Shown here piece after piece: positions 32,112-44,600 of a stretch of DNA of 49,645 nucleotides. Position 1 is the first letter of the stretch; each line of letters starts with the position of its first letter. The position numbers were made by a program, and so were the translations under genes. The stretch covers positions 1 through 49,645 of IMG/VR virus record IMGVR_UViG_3300028581_000063; one strand, 5' to 3'. The DNA is from a virus. Below the pieces are notes generated by a model. The model saw only the letters and a program-made list of their open reading frames with translations. It had not been told where the DNA came from and searched no databases.

Positions 32112-34520
32112 ATGGCAATTAAAAAATCTGAATTATACTCTTCTTTATGGAAAAGCTGTGATGAACTTAGAGGTTCAATGGATGCCTCTCAATACAAAGA
32201 CTATGTTCTAGTATTTTTATTTATAAAATATGTTTCAGATAAATATTACTGAAAAGATGATGCTTTGATTGTAATTCCTGATGGATGAAGTTTTAATGAT
32301 ATGGTTGCATTAAAATGAAAATCAGATATATGAGATCAAATAAATAAAATTATAGCTAAACTTGCTGATGAAAATGAGTTAAAATGAATTATTGATCAAA
32401 CAGATTTTAATGATGAGGAAAAACTATGAAAATGAAAAGAGATGGTAGATACTTTATCAAATTTAATTGCTGTATTTGAAAATCCAAAACTAGATTTTAA
32501 AAATAATAAAGCTGAATGAGATGATATCTTATGAGATGCATATGAATATCTTATGAGGCAATTTGCAACTGAAAGCTGAAAAAGTAAATGACAATTTTAT
32601 ACTCCAGCTGAAGTATCTAGAGTAATCTCAAAAGTTATATGAATAAATAAATCAACAAATCAAAATCAAACAGTATATGATCCAGCTTGTTGAAGTTGAT
32701 CACTATTATTAAAAGCTAGTGATGAAGCTCCAAATTGATTAACTATTTATTGACAAGAAAAAGATGGTCCTACATCAGCACTTGCTAAAATGAATATGAT
32801 TCTTCACTGAAATCCTACAGCTGAAATTCATAAAGATAATACTTTATCTAAACCATTTTATAAAGATAATTATGGAGTATTAAAAACTTTTGATTATATA
32901 GTAGCAAATCCACCATTTTCAACAAAATCATGGTCTAGCTGATTTGATCCTGCAAATGATGAATTTTCAAGATTTGATAATTGAATTCCACCTGATAAAA
33001 ATTGAGATTATGCATTTTTATTACATATAATTAAATCGCTAAAATCAACTTGAAAAGCATGAGTAATATTACCTCATGGTGTACTTTTTAGATGAAATGC
33101 TGAAGCTGATATAAGAAGAAATTTAATAAAAAAATGATATATAAAATGAATCATATGACTTCCTGCTAATTTATTTTATTGAACTTGAATCCCTGCTTGT
33201 ATAATCATAATAGATAAAGAAAATTCAATTGAAAGAAAATGAATTTTTATGATGGATGCAAGTAAATGATTTATGAAAGATGGAAATAAAAACAGATTAA
33301 GAGCTCAGGATCTTCATAAAATTGTAGATGTATTCAATAAATGACTTGAAATAGATAAATACTCTAGATTTGTAAGTCTATCAGAAATAGAAAAAAATGA
33401 GTACAATTTAAATATTCCTAGATATATTGATACTTCAGAACTTGAAGATTTACAAAATATAGAAGCTCATTTGAAATGATGAATCCCAAATTCTGATATA
33501 GAAAAAATGTCGGAATATTTTAATGTATTTAAAAATCTTAAATCTGAACTATTTGAAGATACTAGACCTTGATTTTCAAAAATTAAAATTGATGAAGAAA
33601 ATATAAAAGATGTTATATTTTCAAGTGAAGAATTTGTAAATTATAGAAGACAAACACAAAATAGATTTAATACATGGAAAGAAAAAACTACAAATATACT
33701 AAAAAATATAGATGTATGAGTTAAGCCGAAACAAATAATAGAAGATATATCAGAATGACTATTAATAACTTTTGAAAATGTTGAACTAATAAGTAAGTAT
33801 GATATGTATCAACACTTGATGGATTATTGGTCTGAAATCATGCAAGATGATATGTATATGGTCTGAATTGATTGATGGGTAGCTAAACCATATAGAATCC
33901 TAGAAAAAAATAAAAAATGAGTAGAAATAGATAAATGATGGACTTGTGATTTGATTCCAAAATCACTAATAGTGAACAGATATTTTAAAGATAAACAAGA
34001 TTACATAGATAGTTTAAATTCTGAATTAGAAGATATTACAAGACAAATTGAAGAATTAATTGAAGAAAATTCTTGAGATGAATGAATTATGGAAGAAGCT
34101 AGAAATGATGCTTGAAATATTTCAAAAACTACAGTGTTAGCAAGATTAAAACAATTGAACAAAAATACTGATAAAGAAGAATATGAAATATTACATGGTT
34201 TACTAGATTTATATTCAATTGAATCTCAAATAAATAAAGATATAAAAGAAAAATCAGATGAACTAGATAAATTAGCTTATAATAAATATGGCGATTTATC
34301 AATTAAAGAAATAAAAACAATTGTAGTAGATGATAAATGGATACATACATTAGAAGAAGCCTTAACTTGAGAACTTGATAAGGTAAGTCAAACTTTAACA
34401 GGTAGAATTACTGAATTAATAGAAAGATATAAAAATACTCTACCTGAATTAACAAATCAGGTAGAAACTTTTGAGTCAAAAGTAACAGATCATCTAAAAA
34501 AGATGGGATTTAGTATTTAA
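32112..34520 (+). CDS. hsdM: Type I restriction-modification methylase subunit (prophage)
   Basis: 802 aa. N6-adenine methylase with N-terminal HsdM helical domain (CDELRGSMDASQYKDYV), SAM motif DPACGSGS at 190-197, where both glycines are TGA, and catalytic NPPF at 266-269. Longer than the usual 500 aa because of a long C-terminal helical and coiled-coil region, typical of one HsdM subgroup. Works with HsdS to modify and with HsdR to cut DNA. Confidence 0.92.
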
Positions 34521-34533
34521 TAACTCCTTAAAT

Positions 34534-35739
34534 ATGCAAGAAATAAAAGTAAGACCTTGATATAAAATGACAGAATTAGGAGTTATTCCTGAAGATTGGG
34601 ATTTAGTTAGAGTTTGAGATTCATTTAAATTTAAAAACTGATTAAATAAAGAAAAAGAATTTTTTTGATACGGAACACCAATTATTAATTACATGGATGT
34701 ATATAATTTTTATTGAATTAAACAAGAAAATATTAAATGAAAAGTTTTTTTAACTAACAATGAATTAAAAAATTTCTCAATTCAAAAAGATGATGTTTTA
34801 TTTACTCGTACATCAGAAACAGTTGAAGAAATATGAATATCAACAGTCGTCACTTGAGATGTTAAAGACACTGTATTTAGCTGATTTGTTTTGAGAGCTA
34901 GACCTTTTAATTCTTTATTTTCAACTGAATTTAAAAAATATTGTTTCTGAACATCTTTAGCTAGAAATCAAATTATTTCTAAAAGTACATATACAACAAG
35001 AGCTCTTACAAACTGAAGAGTTTTATCAGATATAAAAATACCATTACCAAGAAATATTGATGAGCAAGATACTATAGCAAAATCTATAAATGACATATTA
35101 GATCTTATAAAATCACTTGATGAATTAATTGATAAAAAAGAAAATATTAAAGATTGAGCTATGCAAGAATTACTTACTTGAAAAAGAAGATTACCTTGAT
35201 TCAATTGAGAATGGGAAAAAAAGAAATTAGAGAAGACTTTCACAAATATTACAACTTGAAAATTAGATGCTAATGCTATGGTAAAAAATTGAAAGTTTAG
35301 ATTTTATACTTGTGCAAAAGAACATTATTATATAGATAATTATATTTATGATGAAGAAGTATTGTTAATATCAGGTAATTGAGAAAATGTATGATATGTC
35401 CATTATTTTAATGGAAAATTTAATGCTTACCAAAGAACTTATATTTTATTATGATTTAAAGATTATATATTTTTTATTAAATATTATTTGGATAAATATT
35501 TAAAAGATAGAATCTTTGTTGAAGCAAAACTTTGAAGTACTCCTTATATAACAAAAGATACATTAACTGATATGATAGTAAATGTTCCAACCGATATAGA
35601 AGAACAAAAAGCTATTGCTGAAGTTTTATCTGATATGGATAATGAAATTGAGGCTCTAAAAACTAAAAGAGATAAATATAAACAAATAAAAGATTGAATG
35701 ATGCAAGAATTACTTACTTGAAAAATTAGATTAGTATAA
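34534..35739 (+). CDS. hsdS: Type I specificity subunit
   Basis: 401 aa with two target-recognition domains (about 1-165 and 235-370). Each is followed by a conserved spacer helix with GxMQELLTGKxR, the second ending the protein as IRLV. The repeat is also a 25-nt identical DNA repeat (35161-35185 and 35701-35725), which could allow recombination of recognition domains. Targets cannot be read from sequence. Confidence 0.92.
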
Positions 35740-35755
35740 ATTATTTTATAAATTT
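35739..35755 (+). repeat. 17-bp direct repeat left of kwaAB
   Basis: AATTATTTTATAAATTT, identical to 37273-37289. It begins at the last base of the hsdS stop codon. Confidence 0.65.
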
Positions 35756-35763
35756 TATAAAAA

Positions 35764-36300
35764 ATGCTTTTAATAAAAATATGATCTTATTTATTATCCT
35801 TGTTTCCATTAATATTAATTTTATTATTACAACAAAATAAAGATTTTTTTATAAATAATAAAACATCTTTATTTGTAATTTTATGAATATACTTAATAAT
35901 TATTTTAATTTCTTTTTTAAGGTTATATCCAAAAATGAAAATAGTAGGAATTCCTGTTGAATTAAAAAGTATTAAAAAGAAAAATTGAGAACAATTAGCT
36001 TATTTTATGACTTATATAATTCCATTTATTACCCTAGATATAACAAAATCATGACAATTAATATCATTGTGATTAATAATATTATTTATTTGAATTTTGT
36101 ATATAAAAACTAATTTATATTTATCAAATCCAGTATTATCTTTAGTTGGATTTAATATTTATAATTGAAGTTTAAAAGTAGATGAAATTGAAGTTGAATC
36201 TATAATTCTTTCAAGAAAAGATTTTAAAGATATTTTAAAAACTAGATCTATAAAATGAAATTACATCTTAGAAGACGAGGCTGTATTTATTTCAAAATAA
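35764..36300 (+). CDS. kwaA: Kiwa defence membrane protein KwaA
   Basis: 178 aa with four hydrophobic helices (about 2-22, 34-55, 76-93, 99-116) and a cytosolic C-terminal domain starting SNPVLSLVGFNIYNG, a feature of KwaA. In Kiwa, KwaA sits in the membrane with the DNA-binding effector KwaB and detects phage attack. Slightly shorter than the known about 200 aa. Assignment rests largely on pairing with KwaB directly downstream. Confidence 0.72.
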
Positions 36301-36324
36301 TATTTTTTAACTTATATATTTATA

Positions 36325-37269
36325 ATGATAACAAGAGATAATTTATACACATTTCTAAATAATATTGATAGTTTAGAAAATAAAACATTAAATTTATATG
36401 CTATTATTAAAGATTGAGATAATAGTACTATAAAAAAAATAAATATAGATGTTACTACTTCTAATTGATTAACTGAAAAATATTCTACTTTAGCTAAATC
36501 ATATTTATGAGATGAAGTTGTATTTAAAAGTATTGATGAATATGACGATGAATCTAGTAATGTTTATTATTATTTTGAAAACTGTACACCTGAGATGGAA
36601 TTTATAAAAGATATCTGATGGTGAATTCAAGAAAATTTTTCTATTGATGAAATTAAAAATATAGAATGAATAATTGTAAAAATCTGAAATCAAAATGAAT
36701 TTTGTAATTTATATGTTCCATATTATCCAATTTATTTATTAGATAGAGAAAAATGGGCATTATTATTTTCAGATAATTCGCAATTTAAATCATTTGAATC
36801 TGATAAAGTACTTCGCTTTAATAATCAAATTACATTTTTATACTATAAAAAACAAGAAGAGGATATAGTTCTAAGTTTTGATTTTGAAAGAATAGAAAAA
36901 AATTTTTGATATGAAAAAGAATTTACTAAAAGAGCTAATACTAAAATAGAAGCAATTGAAAATTTGTGATTTATTTCAGATGTAGGTCAATTTAAATGAT
37001 ATATTGAAAGTAAAAAATGATTAAGAAATAAATTAATAAAAATACAACAAACTTCTGAAGTATTCAATAAATCAGTCCAAGAAATTAAAAATTTTGTTGA
37101 TAGTAAACCCTTTTTAGCTAGTAAAATTAATTTTGACACTGATGGTAAAATCACTATTACAAGTGAAGAAAAAGCAAGAATATTTTTAAAATTATTAGAT
37201 GATGATTATTTAAAATCTGATTTAACAGAATGAGAATATGAAACTGATAAGAAATCTAAAATATCTTAA
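36325..37269 (+). CDS. kwaB: Kiwa defence effector KwaB (DUF4868)
   Basis: 314 aa, the standard length. The C-terminal signature GKITITSEEKARIFLKLL then DDDYLKSDLT is that of DUF4868/KwaB. The middle carries a NQITFLYYKKQEEDIVLSF strand pair. KwaB binds DNA and blocks phage replication and transcription in the known system. The gene follows kwaA and lies between hsdS and hsdR. Confidence 0.8.
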
Positions 37270-37272
37270 AAG

Positions 37273-37289
37273 AATTATTTTATAAATTT
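37273..37289 (+). repeat. 17-bp direct repeat right of kwaAB
   Basis: Second copy of AATTATTTTATAAATTT, starting 3 nt after the kwaB stop and 13 nt before the hsdR start. With the left copy it frames kwaAB exactly. Confidence 0.65.
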
Positions 37290-37302
37290 AAGCCATATAA
37301 TT

Positions 37303-40300
37303 ATGAATCTAGAAAAAGTCTGACAAATTGAAAGAGCTACTCAAAATAGAGTAGTAAATTTCTTTCAAGCTTACTTATGATATGAATATCTTTGAAATTG
37401 GGAGGATTCAGAAAGAAAAAGTCCTGTAGAGCATGACTTACTTTTTAAAAATCTTGAAAAAAGATGATACTCTGAGAAAATCATAAATAAAGCAATAACA
37501 AAACTAGAAAAAGTAGCTCTTGATACTAGTAAGAGTCTTTATGATATCAATAAAGAAGTTTATTCTATGCTTCGTTATTGAGTAAAAGTAAAAGAAGATG
37601 TAAGTGAAAATAATCAAACTGTATGGCTTATTGATTGGAATAAACTTGAAAAAAATGATTTTGCTATTGCTGAAGAAGTAACTGTAAGAGGTCAAAATAC
37701 AAAAAGACCTGATGTAGTTATTTATATCAATGGTATTGCTTTATGAGTTATTGAACTTAAAAGAAGTAAAATATGAGTAAGTGAATGAATCAGACAAAAT
37801 CTAGATAATCAAAAAGAATTATTTATAAAAAATTTCTTTTCTACTATTCAATTTGTAATGGCTTGAAATGATACTGAATGATTAAGATATGGATCAATAG
37901 AAACTCCTGAAAAATATTATTTATCTTGGAAAGAAGAAAGTGATATTGATAATTTACTTGATAGACATATCTCTCAAGTTTGTAATAAAAATAGATTTTT
38001 AGAATTAATACATGATTTTATTGTTTTTGATAAATGAACTAAAAAACTTTGTCGTCAAAATCAATATTTTTGAGTAAAAGAAGCTCAAAATACTCTTAAA
38101 AAAAGAGAGTGATGAATCATATGGCATACTCAATGAAGTTGAAAAAGTCTTACTATGGTTTGGCTTACTAAATGGATTTTAGAAAACATAAATGATTCTA
38201 GAATCTTAATTATAACTGATAGAGAGGAATTAGATGATCAAATAGAAAAAGTATTCAAATGAGTAAATGAAGATATTTATAGAACTAAAAGTGGTAAAGA
38301 TCTTATAAAACAATTAAATGTAAAAGAAAAAAATCTTATATGTTCACTTGTTCATAAATTTTGAAATAAAACAAATTGAAATGATGACAGTGATTATGAT
38401 GGTTATATTGATGATTTAAAGTCTAGTCTTCCAAAAGATTTTGAAGCTAAATGAGATATTTATGTATTTGTAGATGAATGTCATAGAACCCAATCAGGTA
38501 GCCTTCATGATGCTATGAAAATGATTTTGCCAAATGCAATATTTGTTTGATTTACTTGAACACCATTATTGGCTCGTGACAAGCTAACATCATTAGAAAC
38601 TTTTGGTAAATATATTCATACATATAAATTCGATGAAGCTGTTAAAGATAAAGTAGTTTTAGATTTGAGATATGAAGCAAGAGATATAGATCAAAGAATT
38701 ACTTCTCAAGAAAAAATTGATCAATGGTTTGATGCAAAAACAAGAGGTTTAACTGAATATGCTCTAGTTCAATTAAAGAAAAAATGGTGAACACTTCAAA
38801 GAGTTTTAAGTTCTAAATCAAGATTAACTAAAATATTGTCAGATATATTACTTGATTTTGAAACTAAACCTCGTTTATATGATGGATCAGGAAATGCAAT
38901 GCTTGTTGCAGGTAGTATTTATGAAGCTTGTAAATACTATGAACTATTCCAGGATGCATGATTTAAAAAATGTGCAATAATATCATCTTATAATCCAACA
39001 GTAGCTAGTATTAAATGAGAAACTACTTGATGAGATGAAGAAACTGAGAATATTGAAAAGTATGAAACTTATAGAAAAATGCTTTCAAATTGGTTTTGAG
39101 TAAGTCAAGATGAGGCAATTAAAAAAATAGAAGATTTTGAAAAAGAAGTTAAAAAGAAATTTATAGATGAACCATGACAAATGAAATTGTTAATAGTTGT
39201 TGATAAGCTATTAACTTGATTTGATGCTCCGTCTGCTACATATCTTTATATCGATAAATCAATGAGAGATCATGGTCTTTTTCAGGCTATTACGAGAGTA
39301 AATAGATTAGATTGAGAAAGTAAAGAATATTGATACATTATTGATTATAAAGACTTATTTTGAAGAGTTGAAAAAGCTATTTGAGATTATACATCAGGAG
39401 CTTTTGATGCTTTTGAAAAAGAAGATGTTGCTTGATTATTAACTGATAGACTTGAAAAAGCAAAAGAAGATTTAGATGAAGCTTTAGAAACTGTAAAAGC
39501 ACTTTGTGAATGAGTTTGACCAAATAGAACTACAACTGATTTTATGCATTATTTTATTTGAAAAAATGCAAGTACTGAAGAATTAAAAGCAAATGAACAA
39601 AAAAGACATAATTTATACAAACATGTAGTAACTCTTATTAGATCATATGCAAATATTGCAAATGAAATGAAAGATGCTGGATACTCAGATTATGAAATAG
39701 AAAAAATTAAAAAGGATGTTAAATTTTATAATGATATTAGAGATGAAATAAAACTAGCAAGTTGAGATTACATTGATCTTAAAGCTTATGAACCAGCAAT
39801 GAGGCATTTAATTGATTCTTATATTGCATCTGAAGATAGTAAAAAAATATCAGCTTTTGATGATACAAGTTTACTTGATTTAGTTGTAACAAATATTGAT
39901 AAATTTAAAGAAGCTCTTCCTGAAAGAGTTAGAAAAGATAAAGAAGCTATGGCTGAAACTATTGAAAATAATATCCGTAAATTAATTATTGATGAACAGG
40001 AAGTAAATCCAAGATATTATGAACAAATGTCTAAATTACTTGATGAAATTATAAAACAAAGAAGAGAGGAAGCTTTAGAATATCAAGAATATTTAAGAAG
40101 AGTTGTTGAATTAGCTAAAAAAGTAAAAGAACCATTGAATAATTCAGATACTCCATCACTTATAAATACATCTGCTAAAAAGGCTCTATATGATAATCTT
40201 TGACTTGATATTGAACTAGCTTTATTAGTTCATAATACTATAATAAAAGAGAGAAAAGATTGATTTAGAGATAATAAAATTAAACAAAGAGAGTTGAAAA

Positions 40301-40380
40301 ATGCTTTATCTAAAGTAATACCTGCAACTGTAAATATAGATGATTTGTTTGAATTAATCAAGAATCAAAAAGAATACTAA
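37303..40380 (+). CDS. hsdR: Type I restriction endonuclease subunit
   Basis: 1025 aa. Nuclease motif D137 followed by E151-L-K153 (GVIELKR); SF2 translocase with Walker A GSGKS at 278-282, DECH box at 391-394, and later [15 protein letters not shown] and QAITRVNR helicase motifs; helical C-terminus for binding HsdM. Pumps DNA and cuts at a distance from unmethylated sites. Separated from hsdM/hsdS by kwaAB. Confidence 0.94.
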
Positions 40381-40394
40381 TATAATTATTTTTT

Positions 40395-41102
40395 ATGCAA
40401 CAAGTAATTACCATAAATGACATTAATGTGGAGATTTTCAAAAAGAATATTAAAAATATTCATCTTTGAGTTTATCCTCCATATTGAAGAGTAAGAGTAG
40501 CAACACCATCTCATACAGATGATGAAGTTATTCGTCTTTTGATAATTTCAAAATTGACTTGGATAAAAAAACAAATTAAGAAATTTTTATCTCAAGAAAG
40601 AGAAACTACGAGAGAATTTTTAAATTGAGAAAGTCATTATTTTTTATGAAAGAGGTATTTACTTAGAATTCATAAATCTGATAAATTAAAAGTTGAATTA
40701 AAAAATAAAAAATATATTGATTTATATGTAAAAGATCCTGATTCAAGTATTCAAAAAATGAATTTATTAGATAAATGGTATAGATTAGAATTTAAAAAAA
40801 TGCTAGATTTAATAACTCCAAAATTAGTAGAGATGACTTGAGTAGATTTAGCAGAATTTAGAATCAGAAATATGAAAACAAGATGGGGATCTTGTAATAT
40901 TCAAGCAAAAAGAATATGGCTAAATTTAGAATTGATAAAAAAGGATAAAAAACACATAGAATATGTTGTCTTACATGAACTTGTTCATTTACTTGAAAGA
41001 AAGCATAATGATAATTTTAAAGCATATATGGATAGATTTATGCCTAATTGGAGAGAGATAAGAGAAGATATGAAAAAATGAGTCTTAAGTGTTAGTTGTT
41101 AA
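40395..41102 (+). CDS. YgjP/DUF45-type metallopeptidase
   Basis: 235 aa. Zinc motif HELVH in YVVLHELVHLLERKHNDNF, preceded by MKTRWGSC. These are the signatures of the M48-like YgjP family, frequently encoded next to hsdR. Role in type I systems is unclear; it may control HsdR turnover. Intact active site. Confidence 0.88.
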
Positions 41103-41113
41103 TTTATAAAAAT

Positions 41114-41668
41114 ATGGAAATTTGGAATAAAGTTTTAAATGCTTTTTGATATTCACATCCTTGAAATAAAAAGACAATTCAAAATAATTTAGATAAATTT
41201 ATTGAATTGATAAGATATGATTCTGATATTCTTTTAAAAATTGTATCAGATTTTAGAACTGCACATATGAATATTATTGCATGAATGATTGCATTTTTAT
41301 GACTTATAAATAAAGATTGAATACAAAATGATATGCATTTTAAATATTGAGTAATATCATTGCTTATTTTTATTGCAATTAGTATTATAGCAATTCTTTT
41401 AAGCTTTTATTATGATGCTTTTACTATTAAATCACAGATGAAGTATTTGAGTAAATATGTGAAAATTTCAAAAGAACATAAAGATCAAGTAATAAAATTT
41501 GAATTTGATAAAGAAAAAGCTAATGATATGAATAAAAAACTTTCTGAATTTAAAGCTCCCACATATCCAATTATATGATTTATAGTAAATATTTTATATT
41601 TTATTACTTGGGTAATTCTTATTTATGGTTTATATAATATAATTTTATATTATATTTGAATGATTTAA
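41114..41668 (+). CDS. Membrane protein, first gene of putative three-gene defence system
   Basis: 184 aa. Hydrophobic stretches at about 53-65, 79-100 and 152-180, with a charged helical loop between the last two, suggesting a bitopic or three-pass protein. It lies 18 nt before the STAND gene, so probably co-transcribed. No family recognised. It could anchor the STAND complex or be a membrane effector. Confidence 0.6.
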
Positions 41669-41686
41669 TTTTTATATTTTTTGATA

Positions 41687-44600
41687 ATGTCATTAGGAAA
41701 AGCTCATACTTGATATGCATATCAAGATAGATTATCAGTTTATTTTATTTTAAAAGAAATTTTAAAAGGTAGTACTACTACCTTTATTTTTGATTATAAA
41801 GAATATAATAGTGATAAATTTGATGATCTTACAGTATCTAATGAGTTTTGAATATTTAAAAAACAAATTAAACATAGTGATTGATCAATTGAATTTCAAA
41901 AAGACTATTTAGCTAGAGATAGTGGATGATATGATTTATGACTGGATTCCTTATATGAATCATATAAAAATTATCCTGAAAAAGATAATCTATCTGAGCT
42001 TAGAATATGTACTACATGGACAAAACCAATAACTTGAAATAATATATTAAATTATATTACTGAATCTGATTCTATTGAAAAATCTTTCAGTGATTCATTA
42101 ATTTATAAAGTTAATATTGATAACTTATGGAATACTGAATCTTGAATAGATAGTTCATGGAGAATTTTCAAGAAATATATAGAAGAAAACAATATATCTA
42201 GGGGGGAATTAATATTATTTTTAGATAAATTAGTAATTGAAATTAATCTTCCTGAATTTTCAATGAATGTTGAAGATATGTGAAAATTAGAAAAAAATAT
42301 TGAAACATTATTGCAAAAATTATGAATCTGAGCATTTCCTAATGATAAAATAAATGAGAAAGAAACTTTATTAAAATTAGCTGAATTTGTAAATAATAAA
42401 AGATCTAGTTTAAATAAAAAAACATGAATTCAAATTAGTATTAATGAAATATTAAGACATATATGAATAAACCAAACATATTGATCTATTGAACAAAAAT
42501 TCCCAATAGAAGAATATAAGAATATTACTAATAATAATTTTTCAGAGGAAGTAATAAAAAAATTAGAATCTTCAAATAAAATCTTTGTAAAATGAGAACC
42601 ATGAGCATGAAAGTCTTGGTTTGTTGAAAATTTTCAAACTTTTTTATTAAGTAAATCTATTAAATTTGCTAAACATTATTGTTATATATCACTAGAGGAT
42701 TCTTTATCTTCTAATAGAATAAAAACTAATACTTTTTTTTGAAATTTAATAAATGATATTTTATTATCTTTTCCAGATTTAAAATTTCAAAAAGAAAAAT
42801 TATATGCTAGTGATTTAAATGAATTAAATATTTTAATTGATAATATAGATGAAGATTTTATTTTAATAATTGATTGATTAGATCATATAAATAGAATTGC
42901 AAAATTAGATAAAAATATCAGTAATGCTGAGGTTGATATAATAGAACACTTATCTAAATTAAAACTTAATAATAAAACAAAATTAATAGTCTTTTCACAG
43001 CCTCTTGAAAAAGATTTTGAATGATTCGAATATATTTCTTTACCAGTTTGGAATGAAGAGATAATTAAAGAATATTTACAAAAAATATCAATAGATTATG
43101 ATGAAAATTTTGTAAATTTATTATCTGAGAAATCTAAATGAAATGCTTTATATTTAAATTATCTTTTATCTGAATATAAAAAAGGTAGTGATATAAATTC
43201 TCTTCCACTTTATGATTGGAATTTAAAATCATATTATGAGTATTTGATTGATTGAAAAAAAATAAATGATAATGTTATTTATGCTCTTACATGACTTGAC
43301 TTTAGAGTAAATGAAAATGACTTGATTGAGATAACTAATGATTGAGATTATGTAAAAGAGACCTTACAAATATTTTCTCCTATATTAAATGAAGATTTTT
43401 CTAAAGGATGATTAATAATATATCATGAAAGCTTCAGAAGATTTATTATTGAATTACTAGAAATTAAGAAGATCATAGTTAATGAAAAAGTATACGATCC
43501 AATAATTAAATGGCTTGAAGAAAAGTGATTTTACACTTTTACAAAATCATATAGAAATTTATTAACTTTATATATAAAAACAGGAAAATATTTAAAATGA
43601 ATAGAGTTTGTAAATAAAGAATTTATTATTAATAGTTTATATAATTGATACAATATTACTTTAATAGAAAAGAATCATATATTATTATCTAAGTGTGTAG
43701 TAGAAGAAAAGAATTTAGAAAAACTGATTTATGTTTTAGAGAATTCAAGAATTCTTTCAACTGTTTTAAATGATGAATTTCATAATTTAAAATATATTGA
43801 GTCTTTATTGTATGTTAAATGATTCGAAAAAGTTAAAGAATATTTAGAATTTGAATGAGAATCTACTGTTTGATTTTTATTATGACTAGAAATATGTTAT
43901 TTATTAGATATTAATAAACAAAATGCCCCTTGGGAACTTTATTTAGATAAATCAAAATGATATCAATTTAATAATGATGAATACAAAAAATATATAAAAA
44001 CTTTGACTAGATATGCATTAGGTTCAGAAAATATCAAGTTATTATCTAGAATTGCTAAGAATATAATTAAAAATGAAGATTTAATAAGTGTTTTTAATAA
44101 TGAATTTCAATTTTATAAATTAGAATGTGAAAATAACTTAAATTTAGTTGAAAATATTTATAAAAATAAATTTCTAAGTAAAATTTTAGATTTTTCTAAT
44201 AATTTAACTACTAAAAATATAGATGAATTATTAATAGAAATATTAGAGAAAGATATTTTTTTTGAAAAAGATCTTTCTCTAATAAAAGATTTTTTCTGAA
44301 AAATTTATGAATTAGTAAGAATTGATGATAATCAAAAAATTAATGAAGTAGTTCAAAAATTAAGTTTGAAAAATTGGTTTTATAATTGGTGTACATATTT
44401 TATTAAAATTTTAATACTACAAAATACAGATTTTAATTTTAAAGAATTAAAAGAGGCTTTCTCTTATCTTATTTTAGATCTTGAACCTTTTAAGTGAAAA
44501 CCAAGAACCATGGATATTTATGGAATTGAACCATTTATAATTGAATCAATAGATAAATGATTAAAGCTTATTCAAGATAATCCTGAAGAATGGAAAGAAA

